DNA of 64,000 nucleotides, taken from NCBI GenBank assembly GCA_900088475.1, contig FLMG01003035.1, positions 39,868 to 103,867 of the forward strand, in the 5' to 3' direction. Shown piece by piece: positions 44,687 through 57,733 of this stretch. How positions within the stretch are numbered: position 1 is the first letter of the stretch; each line of letters starts with the position of its first letter. Both the position numbers and the translations under genes were made by a program. The stretch is from Hyphochytrium catenoides. Its lineage: Eukaryota; Sar; Hyphochytriomycetes; Hyphochytriales; Hyphochytriaceae. The notes beneath the pieces were generated by a model. The model was not told the DNA's origin. It ran no database searches and saw only the letters and a program-made list of their open reading frames with translations.

Positions 44687-47600
44687 CTAGAAAGCATCGA
44701 TAAAGCAAGGAGCGTGATCTGATACTCTCCCTTGTCTCCCTTGGTAACCCTGCAACTTTCTCTCATACTTCTCCTTCAAATCATGAGCGATCCCAGCATT
44801 TGTAACTCTTCGATAGACAGGTTTGCTGGGGCACAGGGGAGGTTAGTTCAATCGAGCCAACATCTAAAGGGCGGTTCCCCATTTCAGACTCAGATTGAAA
44901 GCAGCTGCCAGGAAGAGGCATATAGAGGAAGTTGAGAGAGGATTCTAATTGGCAGGAAGGAGGTAGTGAGTACCCGCTCTGAGAACATGCTATACCTGAC
45001 GCAAATGTGGTCAATGAGGACCTGCTTGTCCTCAACTCCGTCAATAGGGTCATAGAAAGACGCCGTCCACTGATCTGCTGGGTTCACAAACCTACAAATG
45101 ATGGTTACCACAGGCCAAGATATAGAGACAAGAGACGACCAGCGGGCTCATGGTACTCTATGATCAAACAAGCAATCGCTAGACATATCGCCTTTACCTC
45201 TTATGTATCAGTATTGGCTGCAGAAGCTTTTTCTGGTAGAAGGGAGACCCTAACAGGGCCTCAACGCTATCAAAGAGCAGGTAATATTCCTCGAAAAAGT
45301 CCATACCAGGACCGTCATTAAGGTCCCCCGCCACGATCACCAAAGGATCTATTGCATAAAAATGGACAAGATCTTGCGTGAGGAGAAACTCATTAAGGTC
45401 ATAATGACAGAAAGTAATATGGTGAAGGGCAGCATGGCGGAAAAAAGAACGAATGTGCTCGAAGTCTGGAGGAAGATTGTTACGGTGCAGCGACTAGGCT
45501 ATGGAAGGGCAACCAGGACGAACCTTTTTCCTTGCTGAAGATGCACTGGTCTATACACTTCCGAAGCCGGGCGCTAAAAGCAACATGCAAGGAAGGGGTT
45601 ACTAGGAGAAGAACTGATCCCAGAAGATTTGGATATCAAAGCGCATTGCGGAGGGAAAGTGCATAAAGGACAGCGGTAACCCAGCCTGCGAAGTTACGAA
45701 GTCGTAGCCTGGGCATGAACCCAGGAAAATGGGCCGTATTGCAAGGAGAAAGGGTATTACAGAGGAGGAGGTGACAGACCATTCAGCAGCGATACGCTTT
45801 CGGTTCTTCACTGCTTTCCTAATGAACTCTGAATTCTCATGGCTGTGGATACTGGCGCGCAGCTTTTCGGCTTTCTTGACGTGCTTAGACTTGCAGTGGA
45901 TGCCGATGAAGTAGATCTGTCGCTCTACCCCATCCACCATGACCTAGAAGTGACAAATGAAGTCAATCTAATGCTATCATCATCTTATCTTGGTGCTTGG
46001 CCCTTAAAACTTTACAATGACAACTCGGCAAGCGCAGCCCCACAGATTCTGACGTACCTGGCCCCTTACGACTAAAGGAACCCTAGTAAAGTGGTAACTC
46101 TGGACAACAAGGTCGCCGTCGATGTCAAACATCCACTCCTTGGAAAGGAAAGTATGAGTCTAGAAAGGAAAACGTATTAGTTCAAGATTGGAGTCAGTAG
46201 CATGTTCAAGTGTGTCCCTTCCTAGAGCTTTTCCATGGCCTGCAGTCTGTCTCTTCAGGCCGATTCTCTTCTCTTTCTTGCTATTCTTCATCCAGCTTTG
46301 CCGCCTTCCTCTGTCTCCCTCTCTAGTATATTTCTTGCCCTTCTATCTTACACTTTGCCGACTAACCTCCTCGTCTAGCTGAGGACAGCGAATGGGCCCG
46401 TCTCGCTTGACAATGATATAGATCCGCTGATGATCTCCATCAAGACCCCTTTGAGGCAGAGATCGTGTCAGACTAAGCAAACCAACAAGACCAATAAAGA
46501 CGGAAGAGACAGAAAGAGGGTTATATGGATGAATAGCGGGCCAAAAAGAGCGTAAGAAAACTCTACTAGAGAGACAGAGCATGAGGACACACCCGAAACA
46601 CTGATAGCCATCATCCAGAAACATTCTTACGAACTCTTGAAGTTGCGCAAGGTATTCTGGTCCCTCGACAACAATGAGAAGATCAGGATCAAGCTCCCGT
46701 ATAAGCCCACTTATTTGCTTGCAAAGTAACTTGGTGTCAACTATTCCACAGTCTGGGGCACCCGTGCGGAGATGAGAGAGGTAGAAAGACCAGATGAACG
46801 ACGCAGAGACAGCAGCGCGAAATATACGTCAGCAGTGACATGCTTATTGGGAGTGATAGAAAAGGAAGGCTTGAGAATGTCAACAGAGAGACTTTGGGAT
46901 CTGCCAACTGCCAGAGAAGTGAATAAGACAGAATGCCTCTAATCCTGATAAAACTCGTTTACAAGTAAGGTAGACGATACAGAGGCGATGGCTGACCGGG
47001 ATTGCTGGGAAGAAGCTGTGGAGGTAGGCCTGGTCTAAAGAATTGATACATCCATTCTACATTCCATGTTGCCACACGCACTTGTCCAGATGTGCTGTTT
47101 CTCCGTCGGACAGAAGATGCCCTGGGAGGCTTCGTAGCACCTGAAGAGTGCGTAACGTCAGTATGTTGACATGGATGCCATGTCTCTTTCTCTTCATTTG
47201 TCCTTTCCCTTCGTCACGTCCTTCCAAGGTCCTCAGATTCGGCATGCTAAACACGCCCGCTCAACATTAGGGCGCATCCTTCCCTCTTCCTAGTCTCTTT
47301 TTTGGCAAATATCGCTTCGTTCATATCCCACCACTTCCATCAGTTTATCACTTCCGTAGTGGAAGGCTCTTTCCTTTTTGCCCTAGGGTACCTGGTCATC
47401 ACCACCCGCAACCCAGGCACCGGAGAGGCTTACATTGCAAGGTGTTCGCTGTGACCACGCACGGAACCGCAGAAGGTGCTTGTAAAGGTGGAATAACAGC
47501 ACCAGGAACCTGAGAGGAACCTTGCATTTCTTGACCCGGTTCGTTTCCTATCCTTCCTGCTGCTTGCTGAAGTGCTAAGGTAGAGAGGGCGCCCTCCTCT

Positions 47601-48244
47601 TCCTCAAGTAGCTTTTGATAAGATTGGTGGATGAGATCGTCATGCGCACGCTGTCCTGACGCTGGCCAACCTCCTTGATTCTGAGGACCAGATCTTCTCC
47701 TGCGCTCTGTGTAATAAGGTCTATTACTTCCTTCGCTGTCCTCATATTCTTCCCTATCCTTGTTCCTTCCTCTGCGAGCAGGGCTCCAAGATAGGTAGCC
47801 TTCCGATGGAGAGAGTGAGAGATCTTCATCGTAAAAGGCTTCTTGCTTTCTTCTATACCGAGAACTACGTGAGGTTCTCCTTTCACCTCTTTCACGCCAA
47901 CTAGACCGCTCGGGGCTCCGTGAAGCGCTTCTAGATCTGGAGGCATGATGATGAGGAGAAAAGGGCGGCCCTTGGTGTCCCCTGCGGCCATACTCTCGTG
48001 CAGGAGAACTGGGTACGGACCGTGGGCCTGACCGCCTGGTATCCCGTTGATGCCGCGACTCCCTGCAGCCAGGGCTCGACCGCCCTGCAGCATGTCTAGG
48101 TCCTAACGGTAGTGGCGGCGACCGTGTGGCCGGTGGTAGGGATGGAACTTGCTCGTCACTATCTTCATCCTGAGATAGCTCCTCCTCGCTGCCAAAGGAT
48201 TCTCCTCGTAGACGAGCCGGTCCATTTCCAAGAGCGTCCATCAT
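44687..48244 (-). CDS. Endonuclease/exonuclease/phosphatase-domain protein with an Arg/Ser-rich N-terminus
   Basis: Exon 1 (47434-48244) encodes about 270 residues rich in Arg, Ser and Pro (SRSRSASRSPERSSWRERGE). It does not end at its in-frame stop at 47399, because a good GTAAGC donor at 47433 joins in phase to an exon at 46997-47140. That exon opens the catalytic domain with VRVATWNVEWMYQFF. Next come 46593-46752 (LDPDLLIVVEGPEYL), 46367-46448, 46058-46159, a further exon starting at 45943 (IHCKSKHVKKAEKL), about 45530-45580, about 45200-45370 (VIVAGDLNDGPGMDFF), about 44995-45090 (VLIDHICV) and the last exon, ending at 44687 with VSDHAPCFIDAF. The Asn (TWN), Glu (VEGP), Asp/Asn (GDLND) and Asp-His (SDH) of EEP enzymes are all present, so it should be an active metal-dependent phosphoesterase. 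The substrate is unknown. RS-rich tails usually direct proteins to splicing or nuclear bodies (inference). Some middle exon borders are approximate. Confidence 0.85.
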
Positions 48245-48845
48245 AAAAGAATGAGCTTATATTGGTTCCAAGTAACGATGTTCAGGTTAGGCGCAGCGAT
48301 CAATCACAGCTTATAGAAGTATGCCATCGGGCACCAACCAGATATACTCACTACCATCAGATCCATTCCTTTGCATTCGACTGCCGCCCAAAGAAGCGAT
48401 GAATAATATTAGAAAGCCTGAATGTGCCTGAAGAAGCAAGAGTTTATCTACCGATGAAGCTCAGAATCCGGCGCGTGGAGTCTTCAAAAATCTCAAGAAG
48501 TCCAACCCACAAGTCACACACAGAAAACGGGCAAGCGCCTTACAGACATTCCCCTGGAACTTCAAGTTAAGACAGCCGCAAACGTCAATCTATATGCAAT
48601 TAATCCCATATCAGAACCATTTTACTGTAATTGGGTTGATAACTAATTAGCTACACAAGGTTGCTGCTTCAGACCTCCTCCAGGGGCGCTTCTGATCGCC
48701 AACCAATGGAACGATGTCTGTGGCTGGTCTTCAGAACTCCACCAAAGTGGAGAAATCTGCAGACGCACTCATTGGATTCTGAAGCTTTCAACAGAGGCAG
48801 CAGGGGCCATTGACATAGAATCTTACACATATATATTTTGGAAAC
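48245..48845. promoter_or_regulatory. Divergent (possibly bidirectional) promoter region
   Basis: About 600 bases separate the start of the EEP-domain gene (reverse) from the start of SNU13 (forward). No exon is visible. An AT-rich element (CATATATATTTTGG, about 48829-48842) lies within 20 bases of the SNU13 ATG and is more likely leader than TATA box. The arrangement suggests shared promoter elements; no specific site can be named. Confidence 0.4.
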
Positions 48846-49297
48846 ATGTCGGAGCCAGCAGTCAATCCCAAGGCATACCCCTTGAGCGATGCTAAGCTCA
48901 CGGTCGCTATTCTGGATTTGATCCAGCAAGCCGCTAACTACAAGCAGCTGAAGAAGGGAGCCAATGAGGCCACCAAGACACTGAACCGTGGTATCTCGGA
49001 ATTCATTGTGATGGCAGCTGACGCCGAGCCACTCGAAATTTTACTTCACTTGCCCCTTCTGTGCGAAGACAAGGTACGACGTCACTAAGAAATTCCCTTG
49101 CATGACGTAGTTCTGACACACACTCTGTCTTTTTGCAGAATGTCCCCTACGTCTTTGTCCCATCCAAGATCGCTCTTGGCCGCGCTTGCGGTGTCTCAAG
49201 GCCAGTGATCGCGTGCTCTGTAACTAGCAACGACGCTTCGCAGTTGAAGTCCCAGATTACAAGCCTCCGGGAGCAGATCGAGCAGCTTCTTATCTAA
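48846..49297 (+). CDS. SNU13: SNU13 / NHP2L1 (15.5K), L7Ae-family kink-turn RNA-binding protein
   Basis: SNU13 binds the kink-turn of U4 snRNA in the U4/U6.U5 tri-snRNP and of box C/D snoRNAs. Two exons, 48846-49073 and 49139-49297, join in phase (AAG|GTACGA ... GCAG|AAT) to give exactly 128 residues, the family's usual length. The sequence follows the family throughout: [20 protein letters not shown] at the start, then [20 protein letters not shown], the RNA-binding and core segment, then [20 protein letters not shown] across the intron, and [20 protein letters not shown] near the end. NHP2 and eukaryotic L7a are relatives, but the length and the YPLSDA start favour SNU13. It lies head to head with the RS-rich EEP gene. 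Confidence 0.96.
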
Positions 49298-49504
49298 GTT
49301 GTTCGAATGCGTCCGTCTCTTTATGCCTTACTAGTCACACAGTGTCAGTGGTACAGTTGCTCTGTTACCGCAAGGCCACAAGTACAGCGGATAGCTAAGT
49401 GGGCTGCACGAGGGGTCGCTTGTGGCCCCCAATGACTCGCCTGCATGCTATTAGCGTGTATCATAAGTAGCGGTACTGCTGCTGTACACTGCCCGATGCG
49501 AAGG

Positions 49505-49510
49505 AATAAA
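49505..49510 (+). terminator. Possible poly(A) signal of SNU13
   Basis: AATAAA about 210 bases after the SNU13 stop codon. Inferred from the motif and its position only. Confidence 0.35.
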
Positions 49511-49776
49511 GTTTCGGTAAATAGAGGTTCAATGTACGTTACTGAGCACGAATCGCTTGAAGGGCTGCAGGTTCAGCGGTGGGAGGGTGCCAAGATCGTC
49601 AGCTGAATGTGGATTGTAGCCAGGAGTGATAACTGCAAGCGAAGTCACTTTGACCATGGCTGCGTATCTCCGCAGGCGAGATAATGTTGCCAGCCTCTTT
49701 CATCTAGTTTCTTGCTCAAAAAATAAGAGATTAGAAGTAGACTAGCCCTCAGTCGAGGGTTCTGAGCCTGACATTG

Positions 49777-50856
49777 CTACGAATCGGGGGTTGAAGCCTT
49801 CAGTAGACAAAGCGCGCCTTCATACGACCTTGCTGCACGTGGCTCCTTACTCGTGGCTGGATCTACGATGATCCACGTTCCGCCAATATTCTTCTCTTGT
49901 ATGCAGGAGAGTAAGGAAGTCCTAAATAACCTCTTCTTCGTGTGAAGGGGCATCTCATGGAGGAAGTTGCTCCTGCCAGCCCAAATCGCTCGCCTTGCGG
50001 CCCTGGCAATGCATGGGCCATTTAAAGGAGAGGGACGATACCAGGACGATAATACTGTCAAGTCCTTTGGTTTTGTTCTGCTCTCCTTCCTACTTCCCCT
50101 AAAAATACTGGCATCCTAAATGATTAGCCATACGATTCCATCTACTCGGGAATGTTGTGGCTATCGGTACCGACAATAATAACTAGGTGAACATTGCACA
50201 CCGAGACTCGACATACAAGGAAGGTTTGCTTACAATTCAACAGCGGTCACTTGACCAAATAGAATCCCGGGAAGCGGTCACCTGACACAGATAGGATCCC
50301 GGGAAGCGATGTCAAGGACAAGACAAAGATAGCTCTGAAGCCTGCTATCAGCTAGCCTTGGCGAAGGCTGAGGAAAGAGAAGGGGAAGACTATCCGCGAC
50401 GAGGACTGTCGCAATCAGTCTAAAGTAGTGCAATACGCGGACTCAGGACCAAGGCAATGTAGGAAGTACCCGATCTGCTTCCTTTTTATTTTTCTTCTTG
50501 TCCTCCGCTGCCCTGAAGGTCTTATTACAAGCCATCAAAGCATAGGCCCTTCGTGGGCGCTGCATCGCTCTATTTAAACAAATGAAACCAATCTGCATTT
50601 GGCTTCGCGCTTCTCCGTTAAAATACTTCCTTGCTACCCTTCTGGACTGACCGCTTTCTATATTAAGGAAACTGTTTATGGTGCCACCCAGGAAACTGAG
50701 TTGGGCGAGTACGTTGGAAGGCAAAACCACAACCCCAAGACACTTCTCACCTGCCTCGGTCTCCGTGACGGTTGCTGTTAGATCCTCTTGACAGGTGGCT
50801 CCTGGCCCGGGAGTCCACATCCCAGAGTATGGACCTAACGGAGCTTCTGGAGGCAT
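49777..50856 (-). CDS. Possible small gene, unrecognised
   Basis: Two reverse-strand frames look more protein-like than their surroundings. The first, 50443-50856, begins MPPEAPLGPYSGMWTPGPGA and has a GTGAGA donor after about 35 codons. Its far end is Lys-rich (AAEDKKKNKKEADR) before a possible GTACTT donor. The second, 49777-50061, ends GALCLLKASTPDS. They could be exons of one small gene, but I could not find acceptors that keep phase throughout. No domain is recognisable. It could equally be noise. Confidence 0.25.
50243..50305. repeat. Two-copy tandem repeat, 31/32-base unit
   Basis: Copy 1 is 50243-50273 and copy 2 is 50274-50305. Each begins GCGGTCAC and ends ATCCCGGGAA, with a few differences between. 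Each copy carries the palindrome TCCCGGGA. Its function is unknown; it lies inside the possible gene just above, between its two frames. Confidence 0.75.
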
Positions 50857-51770
50857 GACGGAGCTTCCTCACGCAGATCTCCGATCCCAGTATCGGACTG
50901 GGAGATCTTTACAGAGCTTGCCATGGATTTTTTGAATGATTGTGATGTTGACTCCGATGTACGCTAACGGACGGACGTCCCTCTCAAATCCTAAATCCCC
51001 ACGATTAAGTTGTAGCTTCTCTTGTAGCAGACCTATCACAATTAGACCCTTCTAGAGTGAGTCTTCCCTATTCCCACGGGAAAGTGAACCTCAGATGGGT
51101 TCTACTTGAAGGTTGAGTTCTGTACAATAATGCGGGCGCCAAACTCCATTTTACCCTAGTCATTGACAGGTTAAGGCAGTAATAATACGGCCACCTCAGG
51201 GGCAGTGCCGTAAACAAAAGGGCAAAGATTCTGCCTGAAAAAGCAGAGGATGAACGGATGTTGAGCGCATCTGCGCAGCCTTTCGAAGCTTCATCGCGCT
51301 GGATGACAGGAACGGAGCCACTGCGAGCCTGCTTTTCAATGGTGCAGATTGCTGACGAAGGTTCGCATTGCGATTAGGTCTGTGGCGATTAGGTGCCTAT
51401 CGGGCAGATAAGTAGGGTCAGCAAGGTAGTAGAAGAGGAGACATCGGGCCTTAGTCTATAACGGTATCTCCCACATAAGATCTTCTCCACGACGCTTGGG
51501 TTTCAAGGCTACTTGCCGCTCGTGGGTGCTCTTTACTGGTCAACACGTGGCTGAGGAGCATTGTAAAGGTATGGGTGAAAGATTGACAGACCTGCTATTC
51601 CTTTTATGCAGATGATAGAATGTTATGCTCTGCTCTAGGTGCATCAGGGTGGCTTAACCCTTTCCTGGTCCGTTCGCCTCTATCCCTGGCAGCGCTGGTG
51701 CCAGCTCCCGCTTGTCCTCGTTCAGACGAAACCTGTCTACCTTCCGTGATAGGACAAAGGGTTCGAAACA

Positions 51771-54565
<2,795 letters not shown>

Positions 54566-55061
54566 AATGCACAGTCAAGCAACATGACAAGCAGAGAATA
54601 ACGACAGATGTTCAGCTGTCTAAGCAGTTCTCTATCGCTTGGCACTGTGTACCATCAGCCCCATAGGCCGTCTTTGACGTCTTCCACACACCTCGATTGA
54701 TAAGACCCTCTACGGCTACTGCCAAGCATTTCTTTCTTTTTGTCACATTAGGGGGACTTCGTCCTCTACTAACATTAGCTACTAAATAATGTCGTTATCT
54801 CACGATATCTTTCCCTCCTACGCACGACGGTTCACCAGGTTATCCATTGGTCTTCAATCCTCGTTGTTGTCGTCTCTGTCTTCCTGCTTTTGGACATGCT
54901 CCTGCCGCCCTTGGGGTTATGACCTTAAAGCTCTCAGCATGTAAGAGAGGTCCATACAAAATCACACTCCGCCTCTCATGCCCCCAGCAACAATCTCCTA
55001 GAGCCATTTATATACAATCCCGGGCCGCAGCGCCACTTCAATAGCTACCACAAGGGCGCTA
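54566..55061. other. Convergent 3' spacer
   Basis: This lies between the stops of the MAP kinase gene and VTA1. No gene is visible. It contains the 3' ends of both transcripts. Confidence 0.5.
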
Positions 55062-56995
55062 TCACCGCAGGCACTGCAAAGCCGCCTGCAATCTTTCCAC
55101 CGCAAGGTCTGCCTGATTGCTCTGCAAGAAACGAAGTACAAGGTGTAAGACGCCTGTACAAAGATCCATGCCCGTACAAAGATAACCTTCTCCAAAAAAT
55201 CAAAGCCCGCTGCTCTCTAGTCCGTGGTACTACCTGCAAGGCAGCGACCGCGAACTTCGCAAGCTCAAGCGCATCGTCCATTTGGGTCTGACTGCGCAAA
55301 CCTCCACCACCTCCTCCGTAAGCCTGTGCCATTGCAGGCTGTGCAGCAGGCTGAGTCATTCGAGAGACAGCAGGAGCAGGGGGGGGCTGTTGAGGGAGAG
55401 ACGGAGGGAAAGTAGATTGCGACGGTGGCGGAGCTGAGGCCGGCCTAGAGCCATAGAAGGAGTTATTGTTATCCATAGAAGCGCTGGGGTTTGGCACGCC
55501 AGGAGATGGGAAGGAGTGTGTAGATAGGGAGGCCGGAGACGGCGCATAAGCGTTTGAAGGCGGCGCTGGCAGGGTGCTCTGCAGCAGGAGAGAAAGGGGC
55601 AAACAATGAGGAAGTATGTCAGCGTACGGAGACACCTACTGGGAAGAAAGAGAATGGACTCCGGACAGAAATCATGGAAAGACTCTTACAGGACGGAGAC
55701 TTACCCCTATCGCCGAGAGGTCCGCAAATTCCTATTAGCAGCAGCGAATCAGTGCGATGATAGTTAAGAGAGGGCGAGACAGTGGATGTCAAGAATAAAC
55801 GGCAAACGCCATGAGAATGACGAGTCTAGCTAGTCCCAAACTATTGACAAACTTCATCCGTCTCTCACTACCAGCTTATTCGCATTTTCTTGCGTGCCGA
55901 CCCCAATAAAGCTAGACATGCTCTCTCTCTCTTTGTACAATCACTCTCCTACAGCTCTCTCTTTTCCTGTCTAAGCCTGCTGCTTCCATCCTATCCCAAG
56001 CTTTTCAGTCTATATGAGGATCATACCGAAGGTGGAATGCCCATATCCGCCGCCTGCTGTTCTGTGGGGCCTCCAGGGGTTGGAGTTCTCCCTTCCTTTA
56101 TGGCCGCCAAGATGTCCGTCGCCTTGAACTTGCAATAGGTGATCTTCTCTTGTACCTGCCGTCCAGGAGCATTCAGTTATAGGGAACAAGAGTGAGAGGG
56201 AGAGAAAGGGACAGATGAGAGAGGGAGAGAGAGAAAGAGAGTCAGCTCCGACGCGACAGACGGAGACCCCAATAGAGGTAGAGCTGACTCACATCGCTAG
56301 TAAGTTCTCCAAATTGCTTCAACAGTTCAAAAAAGCTCTTTGCGGCATAGAACTTCCTGGCGGTTCCCCTACAAAAAGGCACAGGCGTAAGCGCTTTGTG
56401 GCTACATGTCAGAGCTTCACAGAGGAGCAGGGTATGGGGATTTGGAAGGAGGTAGTCGAGGCTTACTTGTTTGCCATGCCAGCCCTATCTTCATCATCTG
56501 CGTTCTTAAAGACTTCATAGGCAAAATCTGTACAGATCTTCGAGCCCCAATGGGGTCACCCAGTGACGGGACAGGTGCAGGCAAAAGGTATGAGGCCCAT
56601 GAGTAACAAAATCAGCAATGAGAGTTGACCTCAGTAAGGCGATAGCAAGCAAGATAGCAATCCCTACTGGACATCAGTACCTGCGCCTCCCTGCCATCAA
56701 AAGGAGGAAGCGTCTCACGCTCAGCCTCCAGCCTGCTCATCAGATTCAAAAGAAATGATGTCGCCTCTTCTGAGCTATCCATGGAACGCAGAGCTAGTGC
56801 TTGCTCCATAGCAAACTTCCTACAATGATAGGCAACCTAAGGGTAAAGTAAGCTCGAATTGCTTTCAATACATTCCTCCCCTTAGTAAGGACTCACTATC
56901 TTTGTCTCCGGGCGGGACGTGTCTTTGTCAAGCTCCTCTCCTCGGAGTAGATAAGCCTTAATGGGCTTGAACGCCGCAGGGAAGTTGCCCGCCAT
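55062..56995 (-). CDS. VTA1: VTA1 / LIP5, cofactor of the Vps4 ATPase (ESCRT-III pathway)
   Basis: VTA1 stimulates Vps4 to take apart ESCRT-III on endosomes. Seven exons keep phase: 56897-56995, 56681-56836, 56467-56537, 56293-56368, 56027-56155, 55234-55578 and 55062-55121, giving 311 residues. The N-terminal MIT-like pair starts MAGNFPAAFKPIKAYLLRGE and continues VAYHCRKFAMEQALAL. Next comes YEVFKNADDEDRAGMANKGT and then FFELLKQFGELTSD, the most conserved part of the family, cut by two introns. A Pro/Ser/Gln-rich linker (about 120 residues, exon 55234-55578) leads to the C-terminal Vps4-binding helices: MDDALELAKFAVAALQ joined to SNQADLAVERLQAALQCLR. Every landmark is present and in order. 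It is convergent with the MAP kinase and divergent from the zinc-knuckle gene. Confidence 0.95.
56186..56241. repeat. Short GA-rich tract in a VTA1 intron
   Basis: A purine-only stretch of about 55 bases on the + strand inside the intron 56156-56292. The transcribed strand is CU-rich. Confidence 0.7.
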
Positions 56996-57733
56996 ACTGC
57001 CAGAACCACCGCCAAGATGCTACTTCCCCTATGCTTAACGGACAGTGTAGAGCTGATCTAACCTCCAGAGTTGAGGCGCAGAGCTTGAAGAAGTGAAAGA
57101 GAGGAGTTGACGGTTTCTGCAGCTTGTGACCGTGGTGGCGGAGGAGGGAGCTGTCAGCATCTTCTTGAAGGAGTTGCGGTCTCTTTCTCTGTGAGTTCCT
57201 GGCTCCTGGCTGCTTTTTCTGATGATGAAGTTTCAACAGCAGCAACAGCACAAAGCCCCACAATCAGATCAACACGCAGAATCAATATAAACAGATCAGA
57301 TATCTGGTTATCTGAAACGAGTATCCTCTCTATTGTCCTGGAGAATGTGTGGACAGATTGGGCGTGAAATTTCGGTGGTCATCACAGGCAGACAGAGAAG
57401 GTGGTCAGACAAGACAGAGTATGACAGAGATATAGGGGCAAACGGAGAGAGCGTTTACGTGAGTGTAAAGCTGTAAAGGTTTAAGGCAACCCCAAAAGCG
57501 TCGCGAGACAGAGGAAGAGGGTAGAGAGACAGAGTGAAAGCTCTTGATGGCGGAGCAAGGGATAGGAGTGAAGGGAGGGAAAGGCATCACGTTCAGAAGC
57601 CCAAGCGGCAAGGCAACATCGGCCTAGGAACGAGCCTGGTCATCCGATGACCGATGACAGACAAAGCTTCACAATCTTCAAATATCTCCGGTCGTGAGGC
57701 AGCACCCGATTGGCAGCTGAGTAGCATGGGATA
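56996..57733. promoter_or_regulatory. Divergent promoter region, VTA1 / zinc-knuckle gene
   Basis: A 738-base spacer between two divergent starts. There is no exon or repeat of note. It should contain both promoters; I cannot name specific sites. Confidence 0.4.

Larger units (their letters stand above)
49298..51770. other. Weakly annotated stretch between SNU13 and the MAP kinase
   Basis: It holds the SNU13 3' end (possible poly(A) signal at 49505-49510), a low-confidence reverse-strand gene at 49777-50856 and a small tandem repeat at 50243-50305. From 50860 to 51770 I see only short mixed frames, plus the upstream region of the MAP kinase. Confidence 0.4.

Noticed and set aside
47399-48244. 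A stand-alone 281-residue RS-rich protein ending at the 47399 stop
   Set aside because: A consensus GTAAGC donor at 47433 joins in phase to the EEP domain start, so the frame beyond it is intron.
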